Shown here: positions 51,958 to 61,052 of the stretch, piece after piece
Numbering within the stretch: position 1 is the first letter of the stretch
How the letters are laid out: every line of letters begins with the position of its first letter
Assembly: GCF_019375475.1 (NCBI RefSeq)
Contig: NZ_JAHXGQ010000012.1
Coordinates: 62,001 to 126,000, forward strand
Source of the DNA: Saccharothrix obliqua
GTDB lineage: Bacteria; Actinomycetota; Actinomycetes; Mycobacteriales; Pseudonocardiaceae
DNA length: 64,000 nt
Direction of reading: 5' to 3'
Program-made: the position numbers and the translations under genes
The notes under the pieces: generated by a model
What the model saw: the letters and a program-made list of their open reading frames with translations, nothing else
Database searches by the model: none
What the model was told of the DNA's origin: nothing

Positions 51958-52332
51958 GGTGAAGTGGCTCCGGTTCTCGGGTTCGCGCGAACAGCGCGAG
52001 GGGGAGTCGCCGCGAAGGCGGCGCAAACCCGCGCCGCTCCGTCACGACGCCGGTCATTCACACCCGAGAGTTCCTAGATGCCACTCATGTGGATCACCGT
52101 ATCACCCTGCCACGCGATGACGGCGGTGGTGCGGATCGTGCCCGGCAGCCCCCTGACCGCGGGCTTCGCCGTTGGCCGGCGGCCGTTGTCCAACGGGTGA
52201 ACCCGCCGTCCCGGTCGGGTGTACTCGCCGCGGAGCTGTCGGCATCGCCCGGCCAAGGGGTACCCGGGCCCGGATTCGCCACGCCCGCGGGGCAGCGGTC
52301 CGCGGGCGATGCACACCTCGGAGGAGAGACCC
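51958..52332. promoter_or_regulatory. Divergent intergenic region, 375 bp
   Basis: This stretch separates the MFS gene (-) from a small secreted-protein gene (+) and must contain both promoters. I see no conserved operator or coding frame with codon bias. A strong ribosome site GGAGGAGAG occupies its right end. Confidence 0.4.
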
Positions 52333-52641
52333 ATGCGCAACCTGACGAAGAGCCTGATGACGACCTTCGCCGCCGGTGTCCTGGTCACCGGCCTGGCGAC
52401 CACCGCGCAGGCCGATCCTCGACACGTGCACTGCGCCTACGGCGGTCCCGTGGGTGACGGGCCCAGCTTGGAGGTCGGCGGTTTCGACTGCCGGCCGCGA
52501 GTGCCGTACGCGGGGGAGGGCACCATCACGATCAACTCGACCGGCAGGGTGTTCGTCTGCGGGAAGCTGACGGTCAAGTTGGCCGAGGGCTCATCCCTGA
52601 TCTACGCCGCGCGGGGACACGGCTGCCTGGAACGCCATTGA
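52333..52641 (+). CDS. Small secreted protein with four cysteines
   Basis: This 102-residue protein has a Sec signal (MRNLTKSLMTTFAAGVLVTG, cleavage after TAQA) and a mature part of about 75 residues with four Cys (HCAYGG, FDCRP, FVCGK, HGCLER), probably two disulfides. Family unknown to me. ATG start behind GGAGGAGAG. A weak hairpin (TTGAGG/CCTCAA) overlaps the stop codon. It is convergent with a decayed DUF692 gene; since DUF692 enzymes modify Cys in small secreted peptides, the pairing is worth noting but unproven. Confidence 0.75.
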   Translation: MRNLTKSLMTTFAAGVLVTGLATTAQADPRHVHCAYGGPVGDGPSLEVGGFDCRPRVPYAGEGTITINSTGRVFVCGKLTVKLAEGSSLIYAARGHGCLERH

Positions 52642-52822
52642 GGCTTGTCCTCAAAGCCGGAGCGTCGCCCGGACCCCCGTCGGTGCGGGGAAACCGGTCT
52701 TGGGGGCGTTCTCGCTCCGGCCCACCCCGCCGACGCGGGTGGGGCAGGGCCTTGGCCGAGTGCTGATCTCCTGGCAGCGCTCGACGTCGTCACCGGTGGC
52801 GACGTCGAGCGCGGGGTTCCGC

Positions 52823-53745
52823 CTACTCGTCAAGGACGGCGGTCGCCATGCCGGCGTCCACGGCCAGGGGGAGCCAGGTGATGAGGCCTGGAACCGGGGG
52901 AGGTCGCGGTTGTCCGTGCGGTGGCTGAGGAAGGCGTGTTGCCAGGGTTCGAGGACGTGGACCCGGACGCGGTAGTGCGTGCGGGCCACGGCGTAGTAGG
53001 TGTCGGCGGTGGCCGGGACGGCGGGGCGGTGGCCGTGGTCGGCGGCGTCGAGGGCGTCGAGCAGGGCGAAGTCCAGGTGCAGCCATGGGCGCGGTCTCCC
53101 GCCGGGCGCCGCCCGGCGCGGACGTCCGCGGCTTTCGCCGGCTCGGCGACCAGGTCGGGGGAACGGCGGGATGTCGGCGTCCCACTCCAGCAGGGTGGAC
53201 ACCCCGCCGGTGCGGCGGTGGACCAGCTCGTAGAGCGGCCAGACCTCGTCGGGCACCGGTCGGTCGTGGGTGTCGAGCAGGTAGTCGCCGTGGTCGCTCG
53301 GCCCCGCGAGGTGGACCTGGACGATGTGGTCGGCCGGCAGGTCCTCGATGTAGGTCACGGGGTCGAAGCCGTGGTTGGTGGCGCTGACGTAGACGTTGTT
53401 CACGTCCAGCAGCAGGCCGCACCCGGTGTCCCGGGCCGGCCGCGCCAGGAACTCCCACTCGGGCATCTCGGACGCCCGGAACTCCAGGTAGGTGCACGGG
53501 TTCTCCAGGACCAGCGGACGGCCGAGGAAGTCCTGGACCGCCCGGACCCGGTCGGTCACGTGGGCGAGGCTGCGCCGGGTCAGGGGCATGGGCAGCAGGT
53601 CGTGGCTGGTGGCGTCGGCCGGCCGCCGGTGACCTGCGTCGGTGGCGCTGGGGCCTGATTCGCCGTTGCGCGGTAGGGATCGGCCGGTCCGAACACGGTT
53701 CAGGCTGGTGCCGCCCTGGTAGTTCGGGAAGGTGTAGCTGATCCG
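52823..53745 (-). pseudogene. Decayed DUF692 (MNIO, multinuclear iron oxidase) gene
   Basis: The middle of a DUF692 TIM-barrel protein is clear (SHDLLPMPLTRRSLAHVTDR, LVLENPCTYLEFRASEMPEW, LLLDVNNVYVSATNHGFDP, HIVQVHLAGPSDHGDYLLDT, LLEWDADIPPFP). The N-terminal third is missing: upstream sequence is unrelated and meets a stop at 53746. After DIPPFP a run of C residues causes a frameshift (PDLVAEPAKAADV continues in another frame), and at least two more shifts are needed to reach the last plausible segment (ITWLPLAVDAGMATAVLDE, stop at 52823). It is best read as a pseudogene. Intact relatives use iron to rewrite Cys or Asp in ribosomal peptides. Confidence 0.65.
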
Positions 53746-53977
53746 CTACAACCAGAGAGCCACGGGGGAACGAGACCGCTCCGCCCTCCGCGAAGCAGAC
53801 GTCGACGATTTCGTAGTAGTGGTACGTGAACTTCAGCAGGTCATCTCGACCGGCGTACGCGACCCGGTCGACCGACAGCGGAACGGTCGTCGCAGCGACG
53901 GTCGGAAGCATCGCCAGCGCGGTGAACGTCGAGAAGTCGGGCGAGCAGTGGCGCGTCGTGGAGCAGGGCTGGCCGAT

Positions 53978-54271
53978 TTAGTCTCGACCACGCCGCCGGA
54001 GGTGTCGTTGTCGCACCCCTTGCGGGGACATCCCCAGCACCAGGCCGAGTTCCTCCCAAGTCCGAACACGGTGCCCGCAATCAGCGGCCTCGGTGTTGTC
54101 GTGACGCGCCTCTGCCAGGAAACCGTCGGCGAGGCGCTCTGCTGCGGAACGGACCCTGTCCGCAACCCACAGTCGTGCCAGGATCGGATCCTCGAATCGC
54201 TCCTCCACTTCTGCAGCAAGCTGCTCCACCGTTCTTGCCACATGATCATCGAACCAGTCTCGTCCCCCCAC
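53978..54271 (-). CDS. Small helix-turn-helix-type protein
   Basis: This 97-residue protein is mostly helical (VARTVEQLAAEVEERFEDPI, RVRSAAERLADGFLAEARHD) and ends with a short helix-turn-helix (TWEELGLVLGMSPQGVRQRH), as in many small actinomycete proteins next to Clp or regulatory genes. GTG start at 54271. The lack of a large partner leaves its role open. Between its stop and the decayed DUF692 gene (53746-53977) I see only fragmentary frames, including an ORF remnant near 53770-53911 that I could not identify. Confidence 0.6.
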   Translation of the reverse strand: MGGRDWFDDHVARTVEQLAAEVEERFEDPILARLWVADRVRSAAERLADGFLAEARHDNTEAADCGHRVRTWEELGLVLGMSPQGVRQRHLRRRGRD

Positions 54272-54848
54272 GGGGGGCTAGCGTATCCACAACCGGAGGC
54301 ATATCGGCAACTCTGGTTCAAGCCATTGGGGACAACTTCCGTTCAAGCCAATCCCCGCCCTCTGCGCCAAGTGGGCCAATGGCCCCCTGCCGCCTGGACG
54401 GAAATCCGGCGCGCCATCCACTGCTCGGCGGGTGCGCGACGTGAATATTACTGTAAGTGAACAGACCACGGCTCCGGTATTCCAATCGCGGAAAGCGGCC
54501 GAAACGCGTCGAATTCACCCGTAAGGTGTATTGAGTCGACCATGTTGCTCGGTAGCGTCGTGGGCAACCCGAGATGCTGAGCATGTCTGCTGTGGCGTTG
54601 TGATCTTCACAGCCGGCGGAGCCGGGCTTCCGGAGGTGGCTTTCCGGAACCTGCGCTGTACGGCTCGGCTCATGCTTTTACGGCAACAGCACTCGGGTGT
54701 CCGCAGGTTTCGTAGGAGGTGAACTGTTCTCGCATGATTTGCGTTGCACGGTTTCTCGACCGTTTGTCAAACGATGCGGAGAATTCATGCTGACCGTCCA
54801 CCGGCGCGTGATCAGTTGACCTTCTCGCCCGGGGGAGGTGTCGAGCGC
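54272..54848. other. AT-richer non-coding stretch, 577 bp
   Basis: This region has visibly lower GC than its surroundings (for example around 54440-54560 and 54720-54790) and no frame with actinomycete codon bias. A good AGGAGGT at about 54714 precedes only a very short frame. It may be a remnant of rearranged or imported DNA and contains the promoter of the DUF3238 gene; the GGGGGAGG just before 54849 is that gene's ribosome site. Confidence 0.4.
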
Positions 54849-55988
54849 ATGGTGGTCGACGATCGCGCACATCGAGTGCTTTGGCGAGGAGCAGAGGCGT
54901 CCACGCAGCTCCCGCTGCCGCAGTCGACCTCTGCCGCCCTGGTGGTTGTCTCCATGGCTGCGTCCGAAGTCAGACCGGTGGCGACCGTGATCGCCACCAA
55001 CCCGGACCCGTCATCACAGCTCACTCCCTTGACCGTTGTGACGACGACCGTGGAGTCTTCGGTGACCTGGGGGGCGATTCCCGGTGCGAACTCCTACGTG
55101 GTGACGGCGGGGCAGGCGGACGCGCCTCGGCAGGTCGGCAGGACTGTCGAGGCCGGGGCAGTGCTGCCTGTCACCCTGGGGCAGTCAGCGCAATACCAGT
55201 TCACCAGCAATTCGATTCAGGATGGCCACGGAAAGCGTGAGGGCGGCGGGCCGGTCAGCTACCGGTACGGCGTGGAGATCACCCCGCCGACTACGGTCAT
55301 CGCCGAAATCCCGGCAACAGCGAGTGTTGGTGACGAGGTCGCCGCCGTTGCCCCGGCGATCATCAACACTGAGCACTCGTACGAAACGTTCATCCCCACT
55401 CGGTACATCGACGCGCCGGAGGACCCTTTCGGACTCACCTGTGAGGGCAGTTGGGGTGGACCTGATTGGCAGTACAGCGGTGACAACCGCGGTGTCGGCT
55501 GGAACACTGGCCTATACCGGACCAGGGCTGTCTTCAACCTGGTGTGGTACGCCAACGCGACGCTGACGCACAAGGACGTTCATCCCACCAACCGCTACGA
55601 ACGCCGGAGCAACGGCGAGTTCGTCTACGACTCCACCCGGACCGCCGGTGCCGACGACTTCGACGTCCGGGCCCTGGGCAACGACGGGAAGTACGCACGC
55701 AACGTCATCGAACATGAGGTGGGTAACCCCTACTGCAACTCCATCGCCGGCATCACCTACGCTAACCAGCAGGACGTCTACCAGGATGGTCGTCACTGGA
55801 TCTACGGATCGCACGACAAGATGCCCGACCACCAGTTCTACCGGCTCGATCAAATCCAGCAGGACCCCAACGATCCCGGTAGCCCGATCACGGACAACTT
55901 GACACTGGTCTTCCACCATGAGCTGGAGGACCCCTCGTGCCTGGTCGGCGTGGTGTGTGGTTCGTGGCGTTACCAGTACGTTCGATGA
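54849..55988 (+). CDS. DUF3238 domain protein
   Basis: This 379-residue protein has an N-terminal fibronectin-III-like segment (ESSVTWGAIPGANSYVVTAG). A C-terminal DUF3238 region follows, with the hallmark SYETFIPTRYIDAP, GDNRGVGWNTGLYRTRAV, KDVHPTNRYERRS and SHDKMPDHQFYRLD. Bacillus proteins of the same layout are secreted and of unknown function. I see no typical signal peptide here, so the start may need revision. The ATG at 54849 was chosen for its GGGGGAGG site; the frame is open 35 codons further up. Codon use is less GC-biased than in neighbours, a possible sign of transfer. Confidence 0.7.
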   Translation: MVVDDRAHRVLWRGAEASTQLPLPQSTSAALVVVSMAASEVRPVATVIATNPDPSSQLTPLTVVTTTVESSVTWGAIPGANSYVVTAGQADAPRQVGRTVEAGAVLPVTLGQSAQYQFTSNSIQDGHGKREGGGPVSYRYGVEITPPTTVIAEIPATASVGDEVAAVAPAIINTEHSYETFIPTRYIDAPEDPFGLTCEGSWGGPDWQYSGDNRGVGWNTGLYRTRAVFNLVWYANATLTHKDVHPTNRYERRSNGEFVYDSTRTAGADDFDVRALGNDGKYARNVIEHEVGNPYCNSIAGITYANQQDVYQDGRHWIYGSHDKMPDHQFYRLDQIQQDPNDPGSPITDNLTLVFHHELEDPSCLVGVVCGSWRYQYVR

Positions 55989-56012
55989 GATGAACCCGAG
56001 AGGTCGGCGAGG

Positions 56013-56306
56013 ATGGATCGCTCCAAGCGGATGACGGTATTACGCTGGTTGCTCGCTCTGCTGGTGTTCGCCTTCTTCATGTACTGGTCCATCACCCTCG
56101 CCGGCCTCCTGGGCTGGAGCACGACGCCGCGTGGCCCGCAGCGGCTTGCGGAGCGCTGGCACCTGCCACTGCTGGCGGTCTGCTCCGGGGTCCTGGCCGT
56201 TGCCCTCGCCAGGCGCATTCTCGGTCTCCGCGTGCTGTCACCGTGGCTCCTGGCCGCTGTGCTGCCCGCCGCCTACTTCGTCTCGGTGGAGACGGGCGTC
56301 GTGTAG
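56013..56306 (+). CDS. Small integral membrane protein (97 aa)
   Basis: This 97-residue protein has three hydrophobic segments (about 8-33, 50-66 and 74-92: WLLALLVFAFFMYWSITLAG, LPLLAVCSGVLAVALA, PWLLAAVLPAAYFVS). ATG start at 56013 behind GGCGAGG, 24 bp after the DUF3238 gene and probably cotranscribed with it. Codon 10 is TTA (56040-56042). Function unknown. Confidence 0.65.
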   Translation: MDRSKRMTVLRWLLALLVFAFFMYWSITLAGLLGWSTTPRGPQRLAERWHLPLLAVCSGVLAVALARRILGLRVLSPWLLAAVLPAAYFVSVETGVV

Positions 56307-56486
56307 CGGCAGGGCTTGTCCTCCTGAGTTCGACCCGAGTGGTTCCGGCGACCTGGCCGTGAGCCCAGAGCCGCGGACACCGCGCCGCCCCTGACGCGAG
56401 TGCGCACGACGGCCACAAGGTTCCCGCAAGGTGGGCTCGGCAGAGTTCGGCGCGTTGGATCAACACCACGTGCCAGAGGGGGAACA

Positions 56487-57086
56487 GTGCAGGTCAACGT
56501 GTTGAAGAAGCTCGCAGGACTGGCGATCGCGCCGGTCGTGGCGGGGTCGTTGCTGTTCGGGTCGCTGGGGGTCGCCACAGCCGAGGAAGTGCAGGAGACG
56601 CCGCTGGTCGAGGTCGTCGCCGAGGAGGGGGTGGAGGACGCCCCGGACGACAGCGCCGAGGCCGCCGCCGCGGGGTACGGCAAGCCCATCACCCGCGCCG
56701 AGGTGATCAAGCGGGCGAAATACTGGTGGGACAAGAAGGTCCCCTACAACCAGAGGGCGACCTACCGCGACATCAACAACGGCAAGAAGTACCGCACGGA
56801 CTGCTCGGGCTTCGTCTCGATGGCCTGGAAGCTCACCAGCAGCCGCACCACCCACACCCTGCCCGCCGTGTCCAGGTCCATCGGGTGGAAGTCCCTCAAG
56901 CCCGGTGACATCGTCCTGAGCCGCGGTCACGTCAAGCTGTTCGAGAAGTGGGCGAACGCCGACAAGACCGTGATGTGGATCTACGAGCAGGGCAGCACCA
57001 GGACCGACATGGACCACGAGAAGGTGTCCGTGAAGGCGCTGAAGAACGGCGGCTACGAGCCGCGCGCGTACAAGAAGATCAAGTAA
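56487..57086 (+). CDS. Secreted NlpC/P60-like cysteine peptidase
   Basis: This 199-residue protein has a Sec signal (LAGLAIAPVVAGSLLFGSLG, cleavage after ATA), an acidic linker and a compact NlpC/P60-like domain: catalytic Cys106 in RTDCSGFVSMAWKL and the His region PGDIVLSRGHVKLFEKW. Members cleave peptidoglycan stem peptides or amide links. GTG start at 56487 with GAGGGGGAA upstream. The Lys-rich C-terminus (RAYKKIK) may bind wall polymers. Ended by a strong hairpin terminator. Probably an independent transcription unit. Confidence 0.85.
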   Translation: MQVNVLKKLAGLAIAPVVAGSLLFGSLGVATAEEVQETPLVEVVAEEGVEDAPDDSAEAAAAGYGKPITRAEVIKRAKYWWDKKVPYNQRATYRDINNGKKYRTDCSGFVSMAWKLTSSRTTHTLPAVSRSIGWKSLKPGDIVLSRGHVKLFEKWANADKTVMWIYEQGSTRTDMDHEKVSVKALKNGGYEPRAYKKIK

Positions 57087-57095
57087 CCCGAGGGG

Positions 57096-57130
57096 AGCGG
57101 GCCGGTCGACCGTCCACTGGTCGACCGGCC
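57096..57130. terminator. Strong hairpin terminator after the NlpC/P60 gene
   Basis: A perfect 14-bp inverted repeat (CGGGCCGGTCGACC, 57096-57109, complement 57117-57130) with a 7-base loop begins 9 bp after the stop codon. Confidence 0.75.
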
Positions 57131-57236
57131 CGGTGCCATCTGTGAACGGGTCCTCCATTCGAGCGGTGCTCGGCGGAGTCGGTTGCCGCGCCCCGCCCCG
57201 TCGCCTTCCCTGGAGCGGGGGGCCGGGGGAGGGGCT

Positions 57237-60143
57237 GTGGCGAATTTCCGCCTGTTCGGAGAAGTCGGGTTCAGCGTCGGGGGACGCCGGGTGGACGTCG
57301 GTCCACCGCGGCGGCAGTGCGTGCTCGCGGTGCTGCTGGTGGAGGTCAACCGGGTGGTCCCGGTGGACGTCCTGGTCGAGCGCGTCTGGTCCGACCAGGC
57401 GCCGCGCAAGCCGAACGACGTGCTCTACAGCTACGTCTCGCGGCTGCGGCGGGTGCTCGCGGTCGACCCGGACACCGAGCTGGTGCGCCGGTCCGGCGGG
57501 TACGTCCTGGAGGCCGACCCGCTGTCCGTCGACGTCCACCGCTTCCGCCACCTGGTCGCCGAGTCGGCCCTGGACGAAGCGCTGGAGCTGTGGCGGGGCG
57601 CGCCGCTGGAGCGGATCGACACGCCGTGGGCCGAGTCGGTGCGCGAGGCGCTGGAGGTCGAGCGGCTCGCCGCCGAGGTCGAGCGCAACGAGCAGCGGCT
57701 GGCCCGCAACCTGCCCGTGCCCGACCTCGCCGCGCTGGCCGCCGCGCACCCGCTGGACGAGCGGATCGCCCGCCAGCACATGCGGGCGCTGTACCAGGCG
57801 GGCCGCCAGGCCGACGCGCTCGACCACTTCGAACGCGTCCGCCGCCGGTTGGCCGACGAACTCGGCGCGGACCCCAGCCCGCCGCTGCGCCGCGCCCACG
57901 AGGAGATCCTGCGCGGCGCCGCCGAGCCGGCCCGCCCGACCGGCCGAAACGACCTGCCCGCCGACGCCGCCGACTTCACCGATCGCGAGCACGAGGCGCG
58001 GAGCCTGCTCGCCGCCGTGGAGGACGAGAAGCGCAACGTGGTCGCCGTCGACGGCATGGCGGGCGTGGGCAAGACGACCTTCGCCGTCCACGTCGCCCAC
58101 CGGTTGGCCGACCGGTACCCGGACGCCTGCCTGTTCCTCGACCTGCACGCCCACACCGCCGGTCGTGCTCCCTCCTCGACCACGACCGCGCTGGAGGCGC
58201 TGCTGCGCGCGCTGGGCGTGCCCAAGCAGGACGTGCCCGACGGCGTGGACGAGCGGTCCGCGCTGCTGCGCGCCACGCTCGCCGGTCACCGCGTGCTGCT
58301 GGTGCTGGACAACGCCGAGAGCGCCGCCCAGGTCCGACCGCTGCTGCCCGGCTCGGCCGATTCGCTGGCGGTGGTGACCAGTCGAAGACGACTGGTGGAC
58401 CTGCCCGCGTGGACGTTGTCGCTGGACGTCCTTCCGTTCCCGGACGCGCTGGCGCTGTTCGGCGGTGTCGTCGGCGACGGGCGGTCCGAGCGGCAGCCCG
58501 ACGCCGCCGCCGAGGTGGTGCGGCTGTGCGAGAACCTGCCGCTGGCCATCAGGTTGGCCGCCGCCCGCCTGCGCAGCCGTCCGCAGTGGACGGTCGAGCA
58601 CCTGGCGGGTCGGTTGCGGGACAAGCGGCGGCGGTTGCGCGAGCTGGCGGTGGGCGACCTCGGGGTGGCGTCCGCGTTCGAGCTGTCCTACACCGCCCTG
58701 CCCACCGACCGGCGACGGCTGTTCCGCCTGCTGGGCCTGCACCCCGGCGCGGACGTCGACGTCGAGGCCGCCGCCGTGCTCGCGGACCTCGACCCGGACG
58801 CCGTCGAGCCGCTGCTGGAGGACCTGGTGGACGTCCACCTGCTCCAGGAACCGGTGCCCGGCCGCTACCGCTTCCACGACCTGCTGCACGTCCACGCCCG
58901 CAAGACCGCCCTGGACACCGAGCCCGACCCGTGGCCCGCGGTGTCCCGGTTGATCGACCACTACCTGGTCACCGCCGCGGCGGCCGACCGGGTGCTCGCG
59001 CCGGCGGGCAGCCGGCCGTTCGCGTTGTCGTTGCCGGACAAGCACTTCGCGTCCCGCGATGACGCGCTGCGGTGGCTCGCCGCCGAGCACGCCAACCTCG
59101 TCGCGGTGGCGGAGTGGTGCGGTGACCGCGCGCCCGCGTCCTGCTGGCGGCTCGCCACCACCCTGTTCCGCTACCTGTACACCCGGGGCTGCACGGCGGA
59201 CCTGCGGAGCGTGCACGAGGCCGCCCTGGTCGCCGCCGACCGCGACGGCGACCCCGACGGCCGGGCCGTGGTGCGCGCCCACCTGGGGATCGCGCTGTAC
59301 CGGCAGGGCGAGTTCGCCGCCGCGCACGCCCACCTGCGCGAGGCCGTCGACCTGGACCGCCCGAGTTGCCTGAACCAGGCGCTCGCGGCGCTGGGCAACG
59401 CGGCCAAGAAGCTCGGCCGGTTCGAGGAGGCCCTGGCGTGCTTCCACCGGGACCTCCGGTTGTGCCGGGAAGCGGGCAACCGGCACGGCGAGGCGGTCGC
59501 GCTGGGCAACCTCGGCGCGTTCCACCTCGACATCGCCCGGTACGACGAGTGCGTGTCCTACTTCGTCCGGACGTTGGCCGCGATGCGGGAAACGGGCGAC
59601 CGGGTGGGCGAGACGGTGACCCTGGACAACCTCGGCCGGGTGCACCTGGAGACCGGCCGGGCGGACGAGGCGCTGGACCACCTGGGTCGGGCACTGGCGC
59701 TGTGCCAGGAACTGGGCGACCGGCACGGCGAGGCCCGCACCCTGACCAATCTGGGCGAGGCGCACGGGTTGCTCGGCCGGTCCGACGAGGCGCTCAAGCA
59801 CCACCACAAGGCGCTGGAGCTGATCGGTGAGATCGGCAGCCACAGCCTGCGGACGGAGGCGTTCAACGGCCTGGGCTCGACCCTGCTGCACTGCGGCCGG
59901 CCGGCCGAAGCGCTCGGCCGGCACCGGGAGGCGCTGGAGGCGGCCCGCCGGATCGGGGAACCGTTGCAGGAAGCCAAGGCGCTGGACGGCATCGCCGAGT
60001 GCCTGGCGGAGGCGGGTGACCACGCGGCGGCCGAGACGTCCTGGCACGCGGCGCTGGCGATCTTCACCGAGTTGCGCCACCAGCCGCGGGTCGACCGCAT
60101 CGGGGAGCGGCTGACCGGGCTCGCGCGGCGTGCCCGCACCTGA
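57237..60143 (+). CDS. Second AfsR/SARP-family regulator with NB-ARC and TPR
   Basis: This 968-residue protein has an OmpR-like DNA-binding domain (about 1-90; LLVEVNRVVPVDVLVERVWS), an activation domain (about 95-235), NB-ARC with Walker A DGMAGVGKTTFAVH near residue 272 and Walker B VLLVLDNAES, and C-terminal TPRs (GEAVALGNLGAFHLDIARYD and following repeats of about 40 residues). The GTG at 57237 follows GGGGGAGGGG. It shares the layout of the SARP at 26132 but not close sequence. It may control the diaminopropionate operon 1 kb downstream; this is inference from position. Confidence 0.9.
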   Translation: MANFRLFGEVGFSVGGRRVDVGPPRRQCVLAVLLVEVNRVVPVDVLVERVWSDQAPRKPNDVLYSYVSRLRRVLAVDPDTELVRRSGGYVLEADPLSVDVHRFRHLVAESALDEALELWRGAPLERIDTPWAESVREALEVERLAAEVERNEQRLARNLPVPDLAALAAAHPLDERIARQHMRALYQAGRQADALDHFERVRRRLADELGADPSPPLRRAHEEILRGAAEPARPTGRNDLPADAADFTDREHEARSLLAAVEDEKRNVVAVDGMAGVGKTTFAVHVAHRLADRYPDACLFLDLHAHTAGRAPSSTTTALEALLRALGVPKQDVPDGVDERSALLRATLAGHRVLLVLDNAESAAQVRPLLPGSADSLAVVTSRRRLVDLPAWTLSLDVLPFPDALALFGGVVGDGRSERQPDAAAEVVRLCENLPLAIRLAAARLRSRPQWTVEHLAGRLRDKRRRLRELAVGDLGVASAFELSYTALPTDRRRLFRLLGLHPGADVDVEAAAVLADLDPDAVEPLLEDLVDVHLLQEPVPGRYRFHDLLHVHARKTALDTEPDPWPAVSRLIDHYLVTAAAADRVLAPAGSRPFALSLPDKHFASRDDALRWLAAEHANLVAVAEWCGDRAPASCWRLATTLFRYLYTRGCTADLRSVHEAALVAADRDGDPDGRAVVRAHLGIALYRQGEFAAAHAHLREAVDLDRPSCLNQALAALGNAAKKLGRFEEALACFHRDLRLCREAGNRHGEAVALGNLGAFHLDIARYDECVSYFVRTLAAMRETGDRVGETVTLDNLGRVHLETGRADEALDHLGRALALCQELGDRHGEARTLTNLGEAHGLLGRSDEALKHHHKALELIGEIGSHSLRTEAFNGLGSTLLHCGRPAEALGRHREALEAARRIGEPLQEAKALDGIAECLAEAGDHAAAETSWHAALAIFTELRHQPRVDRIGERLTGLARRART

Positions 60144-60318
60144 CGCCCGGGGCGGTTCGCACGAGCAGGCGACCGGGGCGCGATTAGTAATGCACGTGGC
60201 CCGGTCCTGCCTAAAGCCGGTGTGGCGGGCCGGATGAATTCGGTCAAGTGCTATCGCTATTCCGTCATCCGTTCAGCGGTAGTCGGGTTCCGCGGGCTGC
60301 CCGTAGCGTCGTCGTACT

Positions 60319-60723
60319 GTGAGCGGACGAACGAGCGCGAACAGCTGCCGGCGGTGGCTGTGCGCCTTCGTCGGCGGTTTCCTCCTCGTCGGGTTGTTCG
60401 TCCTGCACCTCGCGGTCTGCGTCGCCGACGGCCGGGTCCACCCGGCGATCGCGGCGCAGGAGACGACCGCGGTCGCGGCCACGTCGTCGACGGCGACCGC
60501 ACCGGCGGACCGCGACGGCGGCCACCAGTGCCGCATCCCCCTGCTGGAGAGCCGGATCCTGTACGAACAGGGCACATCCGGCGAATCCGCCCCGGTCACG
60601 ACGCCGACGACCGGCGGGTGGCCCGCACCGGGCCACCCGCTGCCCCGCGCGCACGCCGACCCGCCGCACCCCGGAGAACGGGGCCGCGACGTGCTGACGT
60701 CGATCTGCGTCGCGCGGACCTGA
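60319..60723 (+). CDS. Small membrane or secreted protein of unknown function
   Basis: This 134-residue frame starts at a GTG. One hydrophobic segment (about 12-36, WLCAFVGGFLLVGLFVLHLA) is followed by an Ala/Thr- and then Pro-rich tail with Cys residues near residues 70 and 130. Ribosome site is weak. The layout resembles short actinomycete metal-related membrane proteins, but I cannot identify it. Confidence 0.45.
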   Translation: MSGRTSANSCRRWLCAFVGGFLLVGLFVLHLAVCVADGRVHPAIAAQETTAVAATSSTATAPADRDGGHQCRIPLLESRILYEQGTSGESAPVTTPTTGGWPAPGHPLPRAHADPPHPGERGRDVLTSICVART

Positions 60724-61052
60724 CCGAACCCCCGCGGTGACACCACGCCCCCGTTCCGTCGGGGCGGGTGGCCCGCGCCCGCACTTCCCGGATTCCCCGG
60801 ACGGCGGTCCTCCGGTTCGGACGACAACGGCTGATCGCGTCCCCTGATTTCCGGGAACACCCCGGCCCGCGACGCACGTGCGCCAATTCCCGAAAATGCG
60901 CACGTCCAGCGAAGCGACCTCACGCCCGCCCCGTGCACATCGGCCGGACAAACGGTCCGGAATTCCCGCGCCACCGCCGACGGTGAAACGCGCGGTCCGG
61001 TCCGCAATTCCCCGGGGTGCCCGGCACCCCACCACGTGAGAGGAACCTGCCC
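60724..61052. promoter_or_regulatory. Intergenic region before the diaminopropionate operon, 329 bp
   Basis: No coding frame with codon bias is seen on either strand. It should carry the promoter of the sbnB-like operon. By eye I found no copy of the 19-bp DmdR/IdeR iron box here. GAGAGG near 61038-61043 serves the first gene. Confidence 0.4.

Noticed and set aside
54670..54870. A 66-codon minus-strand frame in the AT-richer gap
   Set aside because: No ribosome site or codon bias, and it overlaps the start of the DUF3238 gene.
56460..60080. A 1206-codon minus-strand open frame
   Set aside because: It is antisense to the AfsR-like regulator and the NlpC/P60 gene and has no recognisable domain; long stop-free antisense frames are expected at this GC content.
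60144..61052. An iron-dependent regulator box before the diaminopropionate operon
   Set aside because: No match by eye to the 19-bp palindromic iron-box consensus; TTAG and CCTAA fragments near 60185-60215 are too far apart.
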